From: Spirochaetales bacterium
GTDB lineage: Bacteria > Spirochaetota > Spirochaetia > Treponematales > UBA12059
DNA length: 5,281 nucleotides
Assembly: GCA_016938515.1 (NCBI GenBank)
Contig: JAFGUM010000033.1
Span: 1-5,281 of the forward strand
Reading direction: 5' to 3'
Below the pieces are notes generated by a model. It was not told where the DNA came from, ran no database searches, and worked only from the letters and a program-made list of their open reading frames with translations. Shown here one piece after another: positions 1 to 5,089 of the stretch. Numbering within the stretch: position 1 is the first letter of the stretch; every line of letters starts with the position of its first letter. The position numbers were made by a program, and so were the translations under genes.

Positions 1-1253
1 AAGTAGTACAGGTTCTTTACGCCTATCTTGAGGAGGCCGTTGTACGACAGCAGCAGGCTAACGCCCAGCGAGAAGGCGACGATGAGGAACAACCCGACCT
101 TCGGCAACGGGATAAGCGACTTGCGGTACAGGTTGGGAAACTTCTTCTGTATGAACAGCACCGAAATCGGCATCATCATGGAGAAGAGGAAGCCTGGCAC
201 CAGGGTAATGAGAGTCGTAAACGCCAGATCGAATTTAAAGATGATAGGCAGCGCGACGATGATAGCGACGGCTACCGTTACGCGGCCGGGCTGCTTGTGC
301 TTGTTGAGCACGGCAAACCACTTGGGAAATATGCCGTCGCGAGCCGCTGCCCAGAAGATGCGCGACTGTACCATGAAGCCGGCGTTGAGCGTCGTCAGGA
401 TCGCCAAAAAGGCGCCGCCGGAAATAAAGAACACGAAGCCGGCTGGGCTCATGAAGGTCTTCGCGAACTCGCCCAGGGGCATGGCCCGCTTTGCCACGGG
501 AGGGATGAGCTGGCGGAAGTCAACTGCGGTGGTGGCGACGAACGCGAGCAGCGCGTACAGTACGCCGGCTATCAGGGTACCCCAGATAATGGCCATCGGT
601 ATCGACTTGCGCGGGTTCTTTACCTCGCCTCCCATATTGATAACCACTGACGCGCCGTCGAGCGCGAACATGTACATGATGAGAGCCGTGGTAAAATTGC
701 CAAATCCCTTTTCAAAAAAACCGGCCAGTCTCGTCGTGTCCACCTTGGGAATTCCTTCAATAATAAACCACAGGAGGGCTACGACCAGCACATATATAAA
801 ATACTTGTTGGCCTTGCTGATAAGCCTCACGTTGAACAGGTTTAGCCCCGAGAACAGGACAATGGCGACAAGAGCCGAGACCATCACGGGCACCTGCGGG
901 AATATAACCTGCACGTACTGGCCAAACGACATCGCTATTACCGACACGGAAAAAATGCCTATGATACGGTTCCACATGTAGTAGAAGCCGAGCGTGGGGT
1001 CGAGGAACCGTGAAATGTACTTGTAGTAGCCCCCCGTCGTAGGACAGGCTGACGCGGCTATCATCGTCGGAATAGTCGAGATGATGCCGAGCAGCGCGGC
1101 GACTATGTACACCATGAACGCCGCCGGCCCCGCGTACGCGATGCCGATACCCGTCAGGCTGAAGACTCCAGCTCCGATGATGGCGCCAACGCATATCATC
1201 GTCAGCTGGAACGTGGTGATTTCCCGTTTGAACTCATTGTCCTGTACGGCCAT
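1..1253 (-). CDS. APC-family amino-acid permease, C-terminus cut off by the window edge
   Basis: Reading the minus strand from ATG at 1253 gives 417 uninterrupted residues that run off the left edge, so an estimated few dozen C-terminal residues are missing relative to usual family lengths. This is an inner-membrane secondary transporter of the amino acid-polyamine-organocation superfamily, importing or exchanging amino acids. The TM1 substrate-binding signature VGAIIGAGVF is at residues 22-31. The TM6 region FALDGASVV (196-204) is followed by the conserved GGEVKNPRKSIP loop (208-219). The cytoplasmic-loop signature ARDGIFPKWF is at 304-313. Many hydrophobic segments of membrane length are present (about 42-66, 97-117, 122-142, 152-166, 221-243, 272-292, 325-340, 345-368, 386-404). 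The start is supported by GGGAGG (1259-1264) five bases upstream of ATG. The substrate cannot be read from the sequence; the closest general type is the basic or neutral amino-acid permeases of this superfamily. Promoter and tandem palindromes lie upstream. Confidence 0.93.
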   Translation of the reverse strand, partial: MAVQDNEFKREITTFQLTMICVGAIIGAGVFSLTGIGIAYAGPAAFMVYIVAALLGIISTIPTMIAASACPTTGGYYKYISRFLDPTLGFYYMWNRIIGIFSVSVIAMSFGQYVQVIFPQVPVMVSALVAIVLFSGLNLFNVRLISKANKYFIYVLVVALLWFIIEGIPKVDTTRLAGFFEKGFGNFTTALIMYMFALDGASVVINMGGEVKNPRKSIPMAIIWGTLIAGVLYALLAFVATTAVDFRQLIPPVAKRAMPLGEFAKTFMSPAGFVFFISGGAFLAILTTLNAGFMVQSRIFWAAARDGIFPKWFAVLNKHKQPGRVTVAVAIIVALPIIFKFDLAFTTLITLVPGFLFSMMMPISVLFIQKKFPNLYRKSLIPLPKVGLFLIVAFSLGVSLLLSYNGLLKIGVKNLYY

Positions 1254-1273
1254 GATTTCCTCCCTTGGAAGTT

Positions 1274-1318
1274 TCGCCACACGTGGCGTCGCCATTTGTG
1301 GCGTCGCCACACTTGGCG
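1274..1318 (-). repeat. Three tandem 15-bp palindromic repeats in the permease leader
   Basis: On the plus strand the units are TCGCCACACGTGGCG (1274-1288), TCGCCATTTGTGGCG (1289-1303) and TCGCCACACTTGGCG (1304-1318), placed head to tail with no spacer. Each is an inverted repeat: unit 1 has 6-bp arms (CGCCAC/GTGGCG), units 2 and 3 have 5-bp arms (CGCCA/TGGCG) with 4-nt centres. A decayed piece (ACTTGGCG) recurs at 1334-1341. The array sits between the predicted transcription start and the Shine-Dalgarno site of the permease, ending 20 bases before its ATG. It could be a set of operators or three small hairpins in the mRNA leader; the sequence does not decide between these. Confidence 0.85.
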
Positions 1319-1358
1319 GGCGCGCAAGATCAAACTTGGCGCTTTTATTTACAGCCGT

Positions 1359-1387
1359 ATTATTATACTGGTGTATATTTTTGTCAA
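1359..1387 (-). promoter_or_regulatory. Sigma70-like promoter for the permease
   Basis: On the minus strand a perfect -35 box TTGACA (1387-1382) is followed after 17 bases by AATAAT (1364-1359). A perfect TATAAT also exists at 1367-1362 but lies only 14 bases from the -35, so it would need another -35 element. Transcription would start near 1352, giving a leader of about 100 nt that contains the three tandem palindromes. Prediction from sequence only. Confidence 0.65.
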
Positions 1388-1444
1388 TTAAAATCTTTAC
1401 CGGTAGCGCGTAACGGCGCGGTTTGTGCTCCTCATTCCAGGCTT

Positions 1445-1498
1445 CTTCAACTCGATAAAGACTGCATAAATCGTGACAATAGCGCTATCCGGTTGAAG
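1445..1498. repeat. Imperfect inverted repeat downstream of the first vapC
   Basis: CTTCAACTCGATA (1445-1457) pairs with TATCCGGTTGAAG (1486-1498), 11 of 13 positions complementary, separated by 28 bases. It lies just after the vapC stop in the 251-bp gap between vapC and the permease. There is no T-run on either side and the loop is long, so it is not a convincing intrinsic terminator. Apart from this, the permease promoter and the leader repeats, nothing recognisable is seen between 1254 and 1504. Confidence 0.4.
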
Positions 1499-1504
1499 CG
1501 ATTG

Positions 1505-1927
1505 CTAGAAATCATCCTTATCCAATGGATTAATAACCATTACTCCTCTATATGTCTGTCCGCTACTTAGATCTTCAGAGAATACAAATTCGCAATTTGC
1601 TTTCTCAGCTGCAGCAATTATTAATGCGTCCCAGAATGATAGCTGTGAAATGACACTAATATCGATAGCTTGTTCAATAAGCTCAAGATCATTATTTACA
1701 ATCTCCATATTATGAAAACTATGGATAATATTTTTTACTACTATTGGATCTGCCTTCAATTTATTTGTGGAAACGACATAGAATTCTTTAATAACTTGTG
1801 TTGAAATAACTGGTTGATGTGACTCTATTATTTTCTTTAATGTCCTACGTGATTTTTGCTTCTTGTCTTCATTCTTCTGATCAATTGAATACACAAGTAT
1901 ATTTGTATCAATAAATATTTTAGACAC
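1505..1927 (-). CDS. vapC: PIN-domain ribonuclease toxin of a VapBC module
   Basis: Single-domain PIN protein of about 140 residues, a typical VapC length. PIN toxins are Mg/Mn-dependent endoribonucleases, and many cut tRNA or rRNA. The acidic residues of the family are all present (numbered from the GTG start): D7 in IFIDTN, E48 in VIKEF, D100 in SFWDAL, and E118/D119 in VFSEDL. The C-terminal sequence ending in VMVINPL is also typical, so the toxin looks intact. I chose GTG at 1927 because translation from there begins directly with the PIN first strand (SKIFIDTN) and overlaps the antitoxin stop by 8 nt (GTGTCTAA). An in-frame ATG at 1960 would add 11 residues lying inside the antitoxin gene and outside the fold. 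A purine-rich GAGAAGAG precedes the GTG. The gene is strongly AT-rich compared with the permease, suggesting acquisition by transfer. The RNA target cannot be inferred. Confidence 0.9.
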   Translation of the reverse strand: MSKIFIDTNILVYSIDQKNEDKKQKSRRTLKKIIESHQPVISTQVIKEFYVVSTNKLKADPIVVKNIIHSFHNMEIVNNDLELIEQAIDISVISQLSFWDALIIAAAEKANCEFVFSEDLSSGQTYRGVMVINPLDKDDF

Positions 1928-2144
1928 GATAAAGCTCTTCTCTCGTCCATTTGATACCATCAGATGAAACGTTAGCCCTATCCATTAGTGAAAATGTATC
2001 ATCCAACCATTTTTCTTTTCTTGGTATGACTGTTTGTTCAATTAACCGCCTTACAAGTACGTTGAAAGACATATTATGGCTTCGTGCATAATCTCTTCCG
2101 GCCTGGAGAATGGTATCATCTATGGACAGTGTAATGTTCTTCAT
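1920..2144 (-). CDS. vapB: Ribbon-helix-helix antitoxin of the VapBC module
   Basis: Small 74-residue protein encoded immediately upstream of, and overlapping, the PIN toxin. The N-terminus ITLSIDD (4-10) is a ribbon-helix-helix beta-strand. It is followed by helices spanning about 10-38 with the RSHNMSFNVLVRRLIEQ-like second helix expected for DNA-binding dimers. The C-terminal half (about 41-74), with DDTFSLMDRA and the ending WTREELYRV, is the likely toxin-binding tail that neutralises VapC. The start ATG at 2144 has GAGGTG (2154-2149) four bases upstream. Such antitoxins repress their own operon, and two abutting palindromes lie just upstream at 2157-2178. AT-rich like its partner. The antitoxin role rests on fold, gene order and the PIN neighbour. 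Confidence 0.88.
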   Translation of the reverse strand: MKNITLSIDDTILQAGRDYARSHNMSFNVLVRRLIEQTVIPRKEKWLDDTFSLMDRANVSSDGIKWTREELYRV

Positions 2145-2156
2145 GCTTCACCTCAC

Positions 2157-2178
2157 TACACAGTGTATGTGTACACAT
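2157..2178 (-). promoter_or_regulatory. Two abutting palindromes: likely autoregulatory operator of vapBC
   Basis: TACACAGTGTA (2157-2167, perfect about a single central base) abuts ATGTGTACACAT (2167-2178, a perfect 12-bp palindrome). Together they give four GTGTA/TACAC-type half-sites within 22 bp. The block ends 12 bases before the vapB start and covers the predicted -10 region. Ribbon-helix-helix antitoxins normally bind exactly such repeated half-sites at their own promoter, so this is the expected operator; binding itself is inferred. Confidence 0.65.
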
Positions 2179-2190
2179 TATACTTGTCAA
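2162..2190 (-). promoter_or_regulatory. Promoter of vapBC
   Basis: The minus strand has a perfect TTGACA (2190-2185), 17 bases, then TACACT (2167-2162). This places the start near 2155 and the Shine-Dalgarno site almost at the 5' end. An alternative is the perfect TATAAT at 2182-2177, which gives a leader of about 25 nt but has no recognisable -35 at the right distance. Both versions are overlapped by the palindromic operator. Confidence 0.6.
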
Positions 2191-2276
2191 GTTATCTCTG
2201 CCCGTAGGGTCTTTCTAACAATATCTTTACCGGGGTCTGCATAGGGTATTGTCGCGGTGTCCGCACCACTATCGTA

Positions 2277-2316
2277 CTTGTATACAGACAATACTACGTA
2301 GTATACTATATACAAG
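2277..2316 (+). promoter_or_regulatory. Nested palindromes over the promoter of the Phd-RelE module
   Basis: A perfect 14-bp palindrome ATACTACGTAGTAT (2291-2304) sits inside an outer inverted repeat, CTTGTATA (2277-2284) with TATACAAG (2309-2316). The two centres differ by only one base. The plus strand also offers a promoter here: TTGTAT (2278-2283), 18 bases, TATACT (2302-2307), with transcription starting near 2314 and the Shine-Dalgarno site directly after. The overlap of operator-like symmetry with the -10/-35 region fits autorepression by the antitoxin (or antitoxin-toxin complex) encoded downstream. Confidence 0.6.
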
Positions 2317-2326
2317 AGGTGCCCCC

Positions 2327-2596
2327 ATGTTGGTAGAAACTGATCGTATCATCCCAATAACCAGACTTCAAAAGGAACTTACAAAAACCGTACGGGAGCT
2401 GGCAGAATCCGGTGAGCCGGTATTCATCCTTAAAAACAACAATATGGAAGCCGTTATCGTGCCCTTTCAGGATTATGAACACCTGGTCCACCTTGAAGAA
2501 ATGTACGAATATTTTGAAATACACGACATGGTGCAAATGCGAATGGCCACCTACGATGCCGGTTTATCGGTTCCGTGGTCTGAAGTCAAAGACTAG
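2327..2596 (+). CDS. Phd/YefM-type antitoxin paired with a RelE toxin
   Basis: 89-residue protein with the Phd/YefM layout: an N-terminal DNA-binding fold with ITRLQKELTKTVREL (about 11-25), then GEPVFILKNNNMEAVIVPFQDYEHL (about 29-53), the classic strand-turn-strand followed by the next helix. An acidic helical tail (about 54-89) should wrap the toxin. It should neutralise the RelE-family protein encoded 2 bp downstream and repress its own promoter. The ATG at 2327 is preferred over an in-frame ATG at 2249: it has GAGGTG (2316-2321) five bases upstream, it begins where the family fold begins, and the upstream extension would read through the palindromic promoter. Whether to call it relB, yefM or phd cannot be settled by eye. 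Confidence 0.88.
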   Translation: MLVETDRIIPITRLQKELTKTVRELAESGEPVFILKNNNMEAVIVPFQDYEHLVHLEEMYEYFEIHDMVQMRMATYDAGLSVPWSEVKD

Positions 2597-2598
2597 TC

Positions 2599-2907
2599 AT
2601 GCCCTTTACCGTCACCTTCATTCCTGAGGCTGTTGAGGGCTATAAAAAACTCGATGGAAGCGTTAAAAAAAACGTTGAAAAGAAAATCGAAGAACTTTCC
2701 GGCAATCCATTTATTGGAGAGAAGCTCGGAAACAAATTCAATATCGACCTGAGCGGCTTCTATAAGCTATACGCCCATGGCAAAAAATTCAGAATTGTGT
2801 ACAGGCTGGTCGGTATAGGAGTGGTGGAAATTATCGAAATCCGGGGTATAGGGAAGAGAGAAAAAGAAGAAATATACAGAAAATTCCAAGCCAGGCTGCA
2901 CCGATGA
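2599..2907 (+). CDS. relE: RelE/ParE-family toxin
   Basis: 102-residue basic protein with the RelE/ParE fold. It opens with FTVTFIPEAVEGYKKLD (3-19), followed by a lysine-rich helix and GNPFIGEKLGN (35-45). The core strand is KKFRIVYRL (62-70), and the end is IIEIRGIGKREKEEIYRKF (78-96). R65, R69, R82, R87 and Y93 occupy the region that in RelE-type ribonucleases holds the catalytic or RNA-contacting basic residues and tyrosine, so an mRNA-cleaving toxin is favoured over a ParE gyrase poison, though not proven. The start is 2 bp after the antitoxin stop without a clear Shine-Dalgarno site, so translation is probably coupled to the antitoxin. The stop overlaps the start of the next gene as ATGA. 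Sections are very AT-rich (about 30 % GC around 2641-2700), in sharp contrast with the following gene. Confidence 0.88.
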   Translation: MPFTVTFIPEAVEGYKKLDGSVKKNVEKKIEELSGNPFIGEKLGNKFNIDLSGFYKLYAHGKKFRIVYRLVGIGVVEIIEIRGIGKREKEEIYRKFQARLHR

Positions 2908-3719
2908 CCACGTATACCGACGCGCACTTTCACGCCAACGACTTTGCCCTGGTCGATCCTGGATTTGCCGCAGAATACCGTAGCATGGGCGTGCTGGGCC
3001 TGGCTTCAGCGCACGACGCCGCCGGCCTGGCCGCTACGAGGCGCCTTCTGGCCGAAGCCGGCTCCTGCTTCGTGTCGTTCGGCATACACCCGCAGCTGGC
3101 CGTCATGGACGAGGCTGACGAGCTGGCCAGCCTCGCCGCCGCCGGGGCAATAGACGCTGTAGGCGAGTGCGGCTTCGACTTCTACGGCGACGCCCCGGAC
3201 CTCGTCCGCTCGCCGGAGAACGAGCGCGGGCAGCGCGCCGTGTTCGACTACCAGCTGGAGCTGGCCCTGCGCTACGGACTGCCCGTCGTGCTGCACCTGA
3301 GGCGGGCCAACGACCTGCTCTTCGAGTACGCCAGGCGTTTGTCACAACTGCGAGCTGTCATACTGCATTCGTGGGGCGGCCCCGCCAACGAGGCGCTGGA
3401 TTTCCTGTCCCGGTGCCCGAACGCGCTTTTCTCGTTCGGCAATGCTACAGTCAACGGCAACAAGAAAGCCGCCGCCAGCGTCGCGGCACTCCCCGCTACG
3501 GCTCTTCTGTCAGAGACGGACGCCCCGTACCAGCCGCCGCGCGCATCCGCCGCCCAGGGTGCGGCCGGCCAGCACCGTCCCCTTGCGCGCGCGTATTCGA
3601 GCTTCGCGGATCTCCCCGCTATCGTGGCGACTATGGCTGGCATACGGGAGCAGCCGTCCGGGGAGCTTGGCGAGTCTATTCACGGCAACTTCATGGCGGT
3701 GTTCGACCATGGCCTTTGA
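2904..3719 (+). CDS. TatD-family metal-dependent hydrolase (deoxyribonuclease type)
   Basis: 271 residues, close to the usual 255-270 of the family, cytoplasmic TIM-barrel amidohydrolase fold. The metal ligands are all visible: HFH (H8, H10), GIHP (H62), VGECGFD (E88), VVLHLR (H131), ILHSWGG (H155) and SETDAPYQPP (D206). Characterised TatD proteins are Mg-dependent 3'-5' DNA exonucleases or DNases linked to DNA repair, but paralogues exist (TatD, YcfH, YjjV), so no symbol is assigned. Residues about 212-226 are rich in Ala, Gly and Gln. ATG at 2904 is chosen because it puts the HxH motif at the expected distance from the N-terminus and overlaps the relE stop by 4 nt (ATGA). No strong Shine-Dalgarno site is seen, pointing to translational coupling with relE. 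GC content is about 70 %, far above the TA genes just upstream. The stop overlaps tcdA by 11 nt. Confidence 0.92.
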   Translation: MTTYTDAHFHANDFALVDPGFAAEYRSMGVLGLASAHDAAGLAATRRLLAEAGSCFVSFGIHPQLAVMDEADELASLAAAGAIDAVGECGFDFYGDAPDLVRSPENERGQRAVFDYQLELALRYGLPVVLHLRRANDLLFEYARRLSQLRAVILHSWGGPANEALDFLSRCPNALFSFGNATVNGNKKAAASVAALPATALLSETDAPYQPPRASAAQGAAGQHRPLARAYSSFADLPAIVATMAGIREQPSGELGESIHGNFMAVFDHGL

Positions 3720-4449
3720 CGACCGCACGCGCATCCTGCTCGGCGACCAGGGCGCTGACGCTCTGGCGCGCTCGCGGGTATGCGTGTTCGGGCTCGGCGG
3801 CGTCGGCGCGGCCGCCGCGATGGACCTGGTGCGCGTCGGCGTCGGCGCCATCGTCGTCATAGACTTTGACGAGGTAAGCGAATCCAACCTCAACCGCCTG
3901 TACTTTGGCTACATCGACGAGGTAGACGCGCCCAAGACCGACTCGTTCGCAAAGTACGCGCACAAGATCAATCCCGCCGTGCGCATCGAAGCCCGCAGCG
4001 CCATAGTCCACGGCAGCAGCGCCGCGTCGATGATACCGCCCGGCTGCGACTACTACCTGGACTGCATCGACACGCTGGCTCCCAAGGTCAACCTGCTGGC
4101 CGCGCTCGCGGAAGCGGGGCTGCCGTTCATCTCCAGCATGGGCACCGCGGGGAGGCTGGCGCCGGAACGCCTGCGCGTCGGCAGCCTGTGGGAGACGCAC
4201 GACTGCCCGCTGGCGTCAACCGTCAGAAAGCGACTACGGCGGCTGGGCTTTGGCCCTCCTGACAATTTTCCCTGCGTCTGGTCCGACGAGCCGCCGGTAG
4301 CCCCCGTGCCGCCCGCGGACGGTACGAGCCCGGGCACCGTCGTCGCCGGGGTTCGGGTACGCGCCGTGCAGGGTTCAGCGCCCTTCGTCCCCCAGGCTGC
4401 GGGTCACCTGCTGGCCAGCGTCGCGGTCAGGCGTATGTTGTTCACATGA
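3709..4449 (+). CDS. tcdA: tRNA threonylcarbamoyladenosine dehydratase (ThiF/MoeB/E1-like)
   Basis: 246-residue E1-like adenylating enzyme of the TcdA (CsdL/YgdL) group, which uses ATP to cyclise t6A to ct6A at position 37 of ANN-decoding tRNAs. Visible features are the N-terminal RTRILLGDQG (6-15), the nucleotide-binding GLGGVG (28-33), IDFD (51-54), NLNR (60-63, arginine at 63), K76 in APKTD, and CIDTLAPK (119-126). The group-specific stretch runs from SSMGTAGRL (142-150) through THDCPLAS (163-170) to RKRLRRLG. The C-terminal SAPFVPQAAGHLLASVAVRRML (223-244) is also typical. The E. coli enzyme, as I recall, has a cysteine in the corresponding C-terminal loop; here that loop reads GS. The length is a little below the E. 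coli 268. The ATG at 3709 gives the expected N-terminus; upstream in-frame starts lie inside tatD and add unrelated sequence. The 11-nt overlap with tatD indicates co-translation. Confidence 0.92.
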   Translation: MAFDDRTRILLGDQGADALARSRVCVFGLGGVGAAAAMDLVRVGVGAIVVIDFDEVSESNLNRLYFGYIDEVDAPKTDSFAKYAHKINPAVRIEARSAIVHGSSAASMIPPGCDYYLDCIDTLAPKVNLLAALAEAGLPFISSMGTAGRLAPERLRVGSLWETHDCPLASTVRKRLRRLGFGPPDNFPCVWSDEPPVAPVPPADGTSPGTVVAGVRVRAVQGSAPFVPQAAGHLLASVAVRRMLFT

Positions 4450-4456
4450 TAAATAA

Positions 4457-4840
4457 TTACCACACAATATTTACAGGATACATTTTAATAAGCGGATCGG
4501 GAGTGAGTAAAACGAGCCCGTGGTACAGTGCCTGACACACGAGCATACGATCAAAGGGATCCTTGTGCGGTACAGGCAATCCGCCCAGCAGGAATACCGC
4601 AGAAGCTTCAAGAGCCAAGTGCCTGAAAGCCTTTTTTTCTATCTGTTCAGCCCACCAGTCTCTGGGTGAACTAGCAATACTCAGTTTACCGATGCTGTAT
4701 TTAACCTGAATTTCCCACGCACTCACCGCGCTCACATACACTTCAGGTTCTGTTTCAAGAATTCGACGGGCTTCCGCGCCTAAGCTGTCAGGATCATCCA
4801 GCGCCCATAAAACAGCGCACGTATCGAGCAAATATGGCAT
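4457..4840 (-). CDS. vapC: PIN-domain toxin, second VapC-like protein
   Basis: 127-residue PIN-domain protein of the subgroup beginning LLDTCAVLWAL (4-14) and carrying VSAVSAWEIQVKYSIGKL (36-53). Acidic site residues are D6, E43, D94/D97 in HKDPFDRML (92-100) and D115 in LTPDPL, and it ends YPVNIVW, so the catalytic set appears complete. It should be a metal-dependent endoribonuclease neutralised by the antitoxin encoded just upstream. It differs from the first PIN toxin in this window in the HKDPFDR motif and the absence of the FWDAL motif, so it is not a recent duplicate. The ATG at 4840 follows the antitoxin stop by 5 bp with only a weak GGCGAG purine stretch upstream. Its 3' end faces the tcdA stop across 7 bp. 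Confidence 0.92.
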   Translation of the reverse strand: MPYLLDTCAVLWALDDPDSLGAEARRILETEPEVYVSAVSAWEIQVKYSIGKLSIASSPRDWWAEQIEKKAFRHLALEASAVFLLGGLPVPHKDPFDRMLVCQALYHGLVLLTPDPLIKMYPVNIVW

Positions 4841-4845
4841 GTATG

Positions 4846-5088
4846 CTACTCGCCAGTAAAACCCGAAAGCAAGTCATCACTCAGTGGGTCCCAGAAGGCT
4901 TCTCCCAGCTTGACTTTCAGATGGGCTCCTCCAAGTTCCCGGTGAAACGGAGCGCTCACAGGCAATATTGGAACTATGCGGGCTATCGGAAGATTGCGTC
5001 GGCATAGCACTATCTCGCCTTCGCGTTCCAGCATATTGAGGTATTCAGAAAGATGCGTTTTTGCTTCGTGTACATTCGCGGTTATCAT
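4846..5088 (-). CDS. Phd/YefM-type antitoxin paired with the second PIN toxin
   Basis: 80-residue antitoxin. MITANVHEAKTHLSEYLNML (1-20) followed by GEIVLCRRNLPIARIVPI (24-41) is the canonical Phd/YefM DNA-binding domain. The C-terminal half contains HLKVKLGEAFWDPLSDDLLSGF (56-77), the usual toxin-covering tail in Phd-type partners of PIN toxins. The ATG at 5088 starts exactly at the family N-terminus. An in-frame TTG at 5106 would add six unrelated residues through the -10 region. No Shine-Dalgarno site precedes the ATG, and the -10 box lies only 6 bases upstream, suggesting a leaderless mRNA. Expected to bind its own promoter, where a palindrome ACTATATAGT (5090-5099) is present, and to neutralise the PIN toxin 5 bp downstream. 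Confidence 0.9.
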   Translation of the reverse strand: MITANVHEAKTHLSEYLNMLEREGEIVLCRRNLPIARIVPILPVSAPFHRELGGAHLKVKLGEAFWDPLSDDLLSGFTGE

Positions 5089-5089
5089 G

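Noticed and set aside
28..981. 317-codon open frame on the plus strand opposite the permease
   Set aside because: It is antisense to a clear membrane transporter with family motifs, lacks a Shine-Dalgarno site, and its translation has no recognisable domain; a long shadow frame is common opposite GC-rich codons.
757..1194. 145-codon minus-strand frame inside the permease
   Set aside because: It is an alternative frame of the permease DNA with no motif and no start signal.
1254..1352. T-box or known amino-acid riboswitch in the permease leader
   Set aside because: The leader is only about 100 nt, largely taken up by the tandem palindromes, and I see no T-box core motif or other riboswitch signature.
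1265..1570. 101-codon plus-strand frame across the permease leader and promoter
   Set aside because: It reads through the tandem repeats, the opposing promoter and the end of vapC, with a composition that suggests noise.
1928..1960. ATG at 1960 as the start of the first vapC
   Set aside because: The extra 11 residues lie inside vapB and precede the first PIN strand; GTG at 1927 fits the family and the usual stop/start overlap.
2249..2326. Upstream ATG at 2249 for the Phd-type antitoxin
   Set aside because: The added 26 residues run through the palindromic promoter, have no ribosome site, and extend beyond the family N-terminus.
3006..3643. Several minus-strand open frames opposite tatD and a plus-strand alternative frame at 3167-3862
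   Set aside because: Arginine- or alanine-rich shadows of a GC-rich gene whose true frame carries every TatD metal ligand.
3442..3708. N-terminal extension of tcdA starting inside tatD
   Set aside because: It is the out-of-frame reading of tatD and precedes the normal TcdA N-terminus by 89 unrelated residues.
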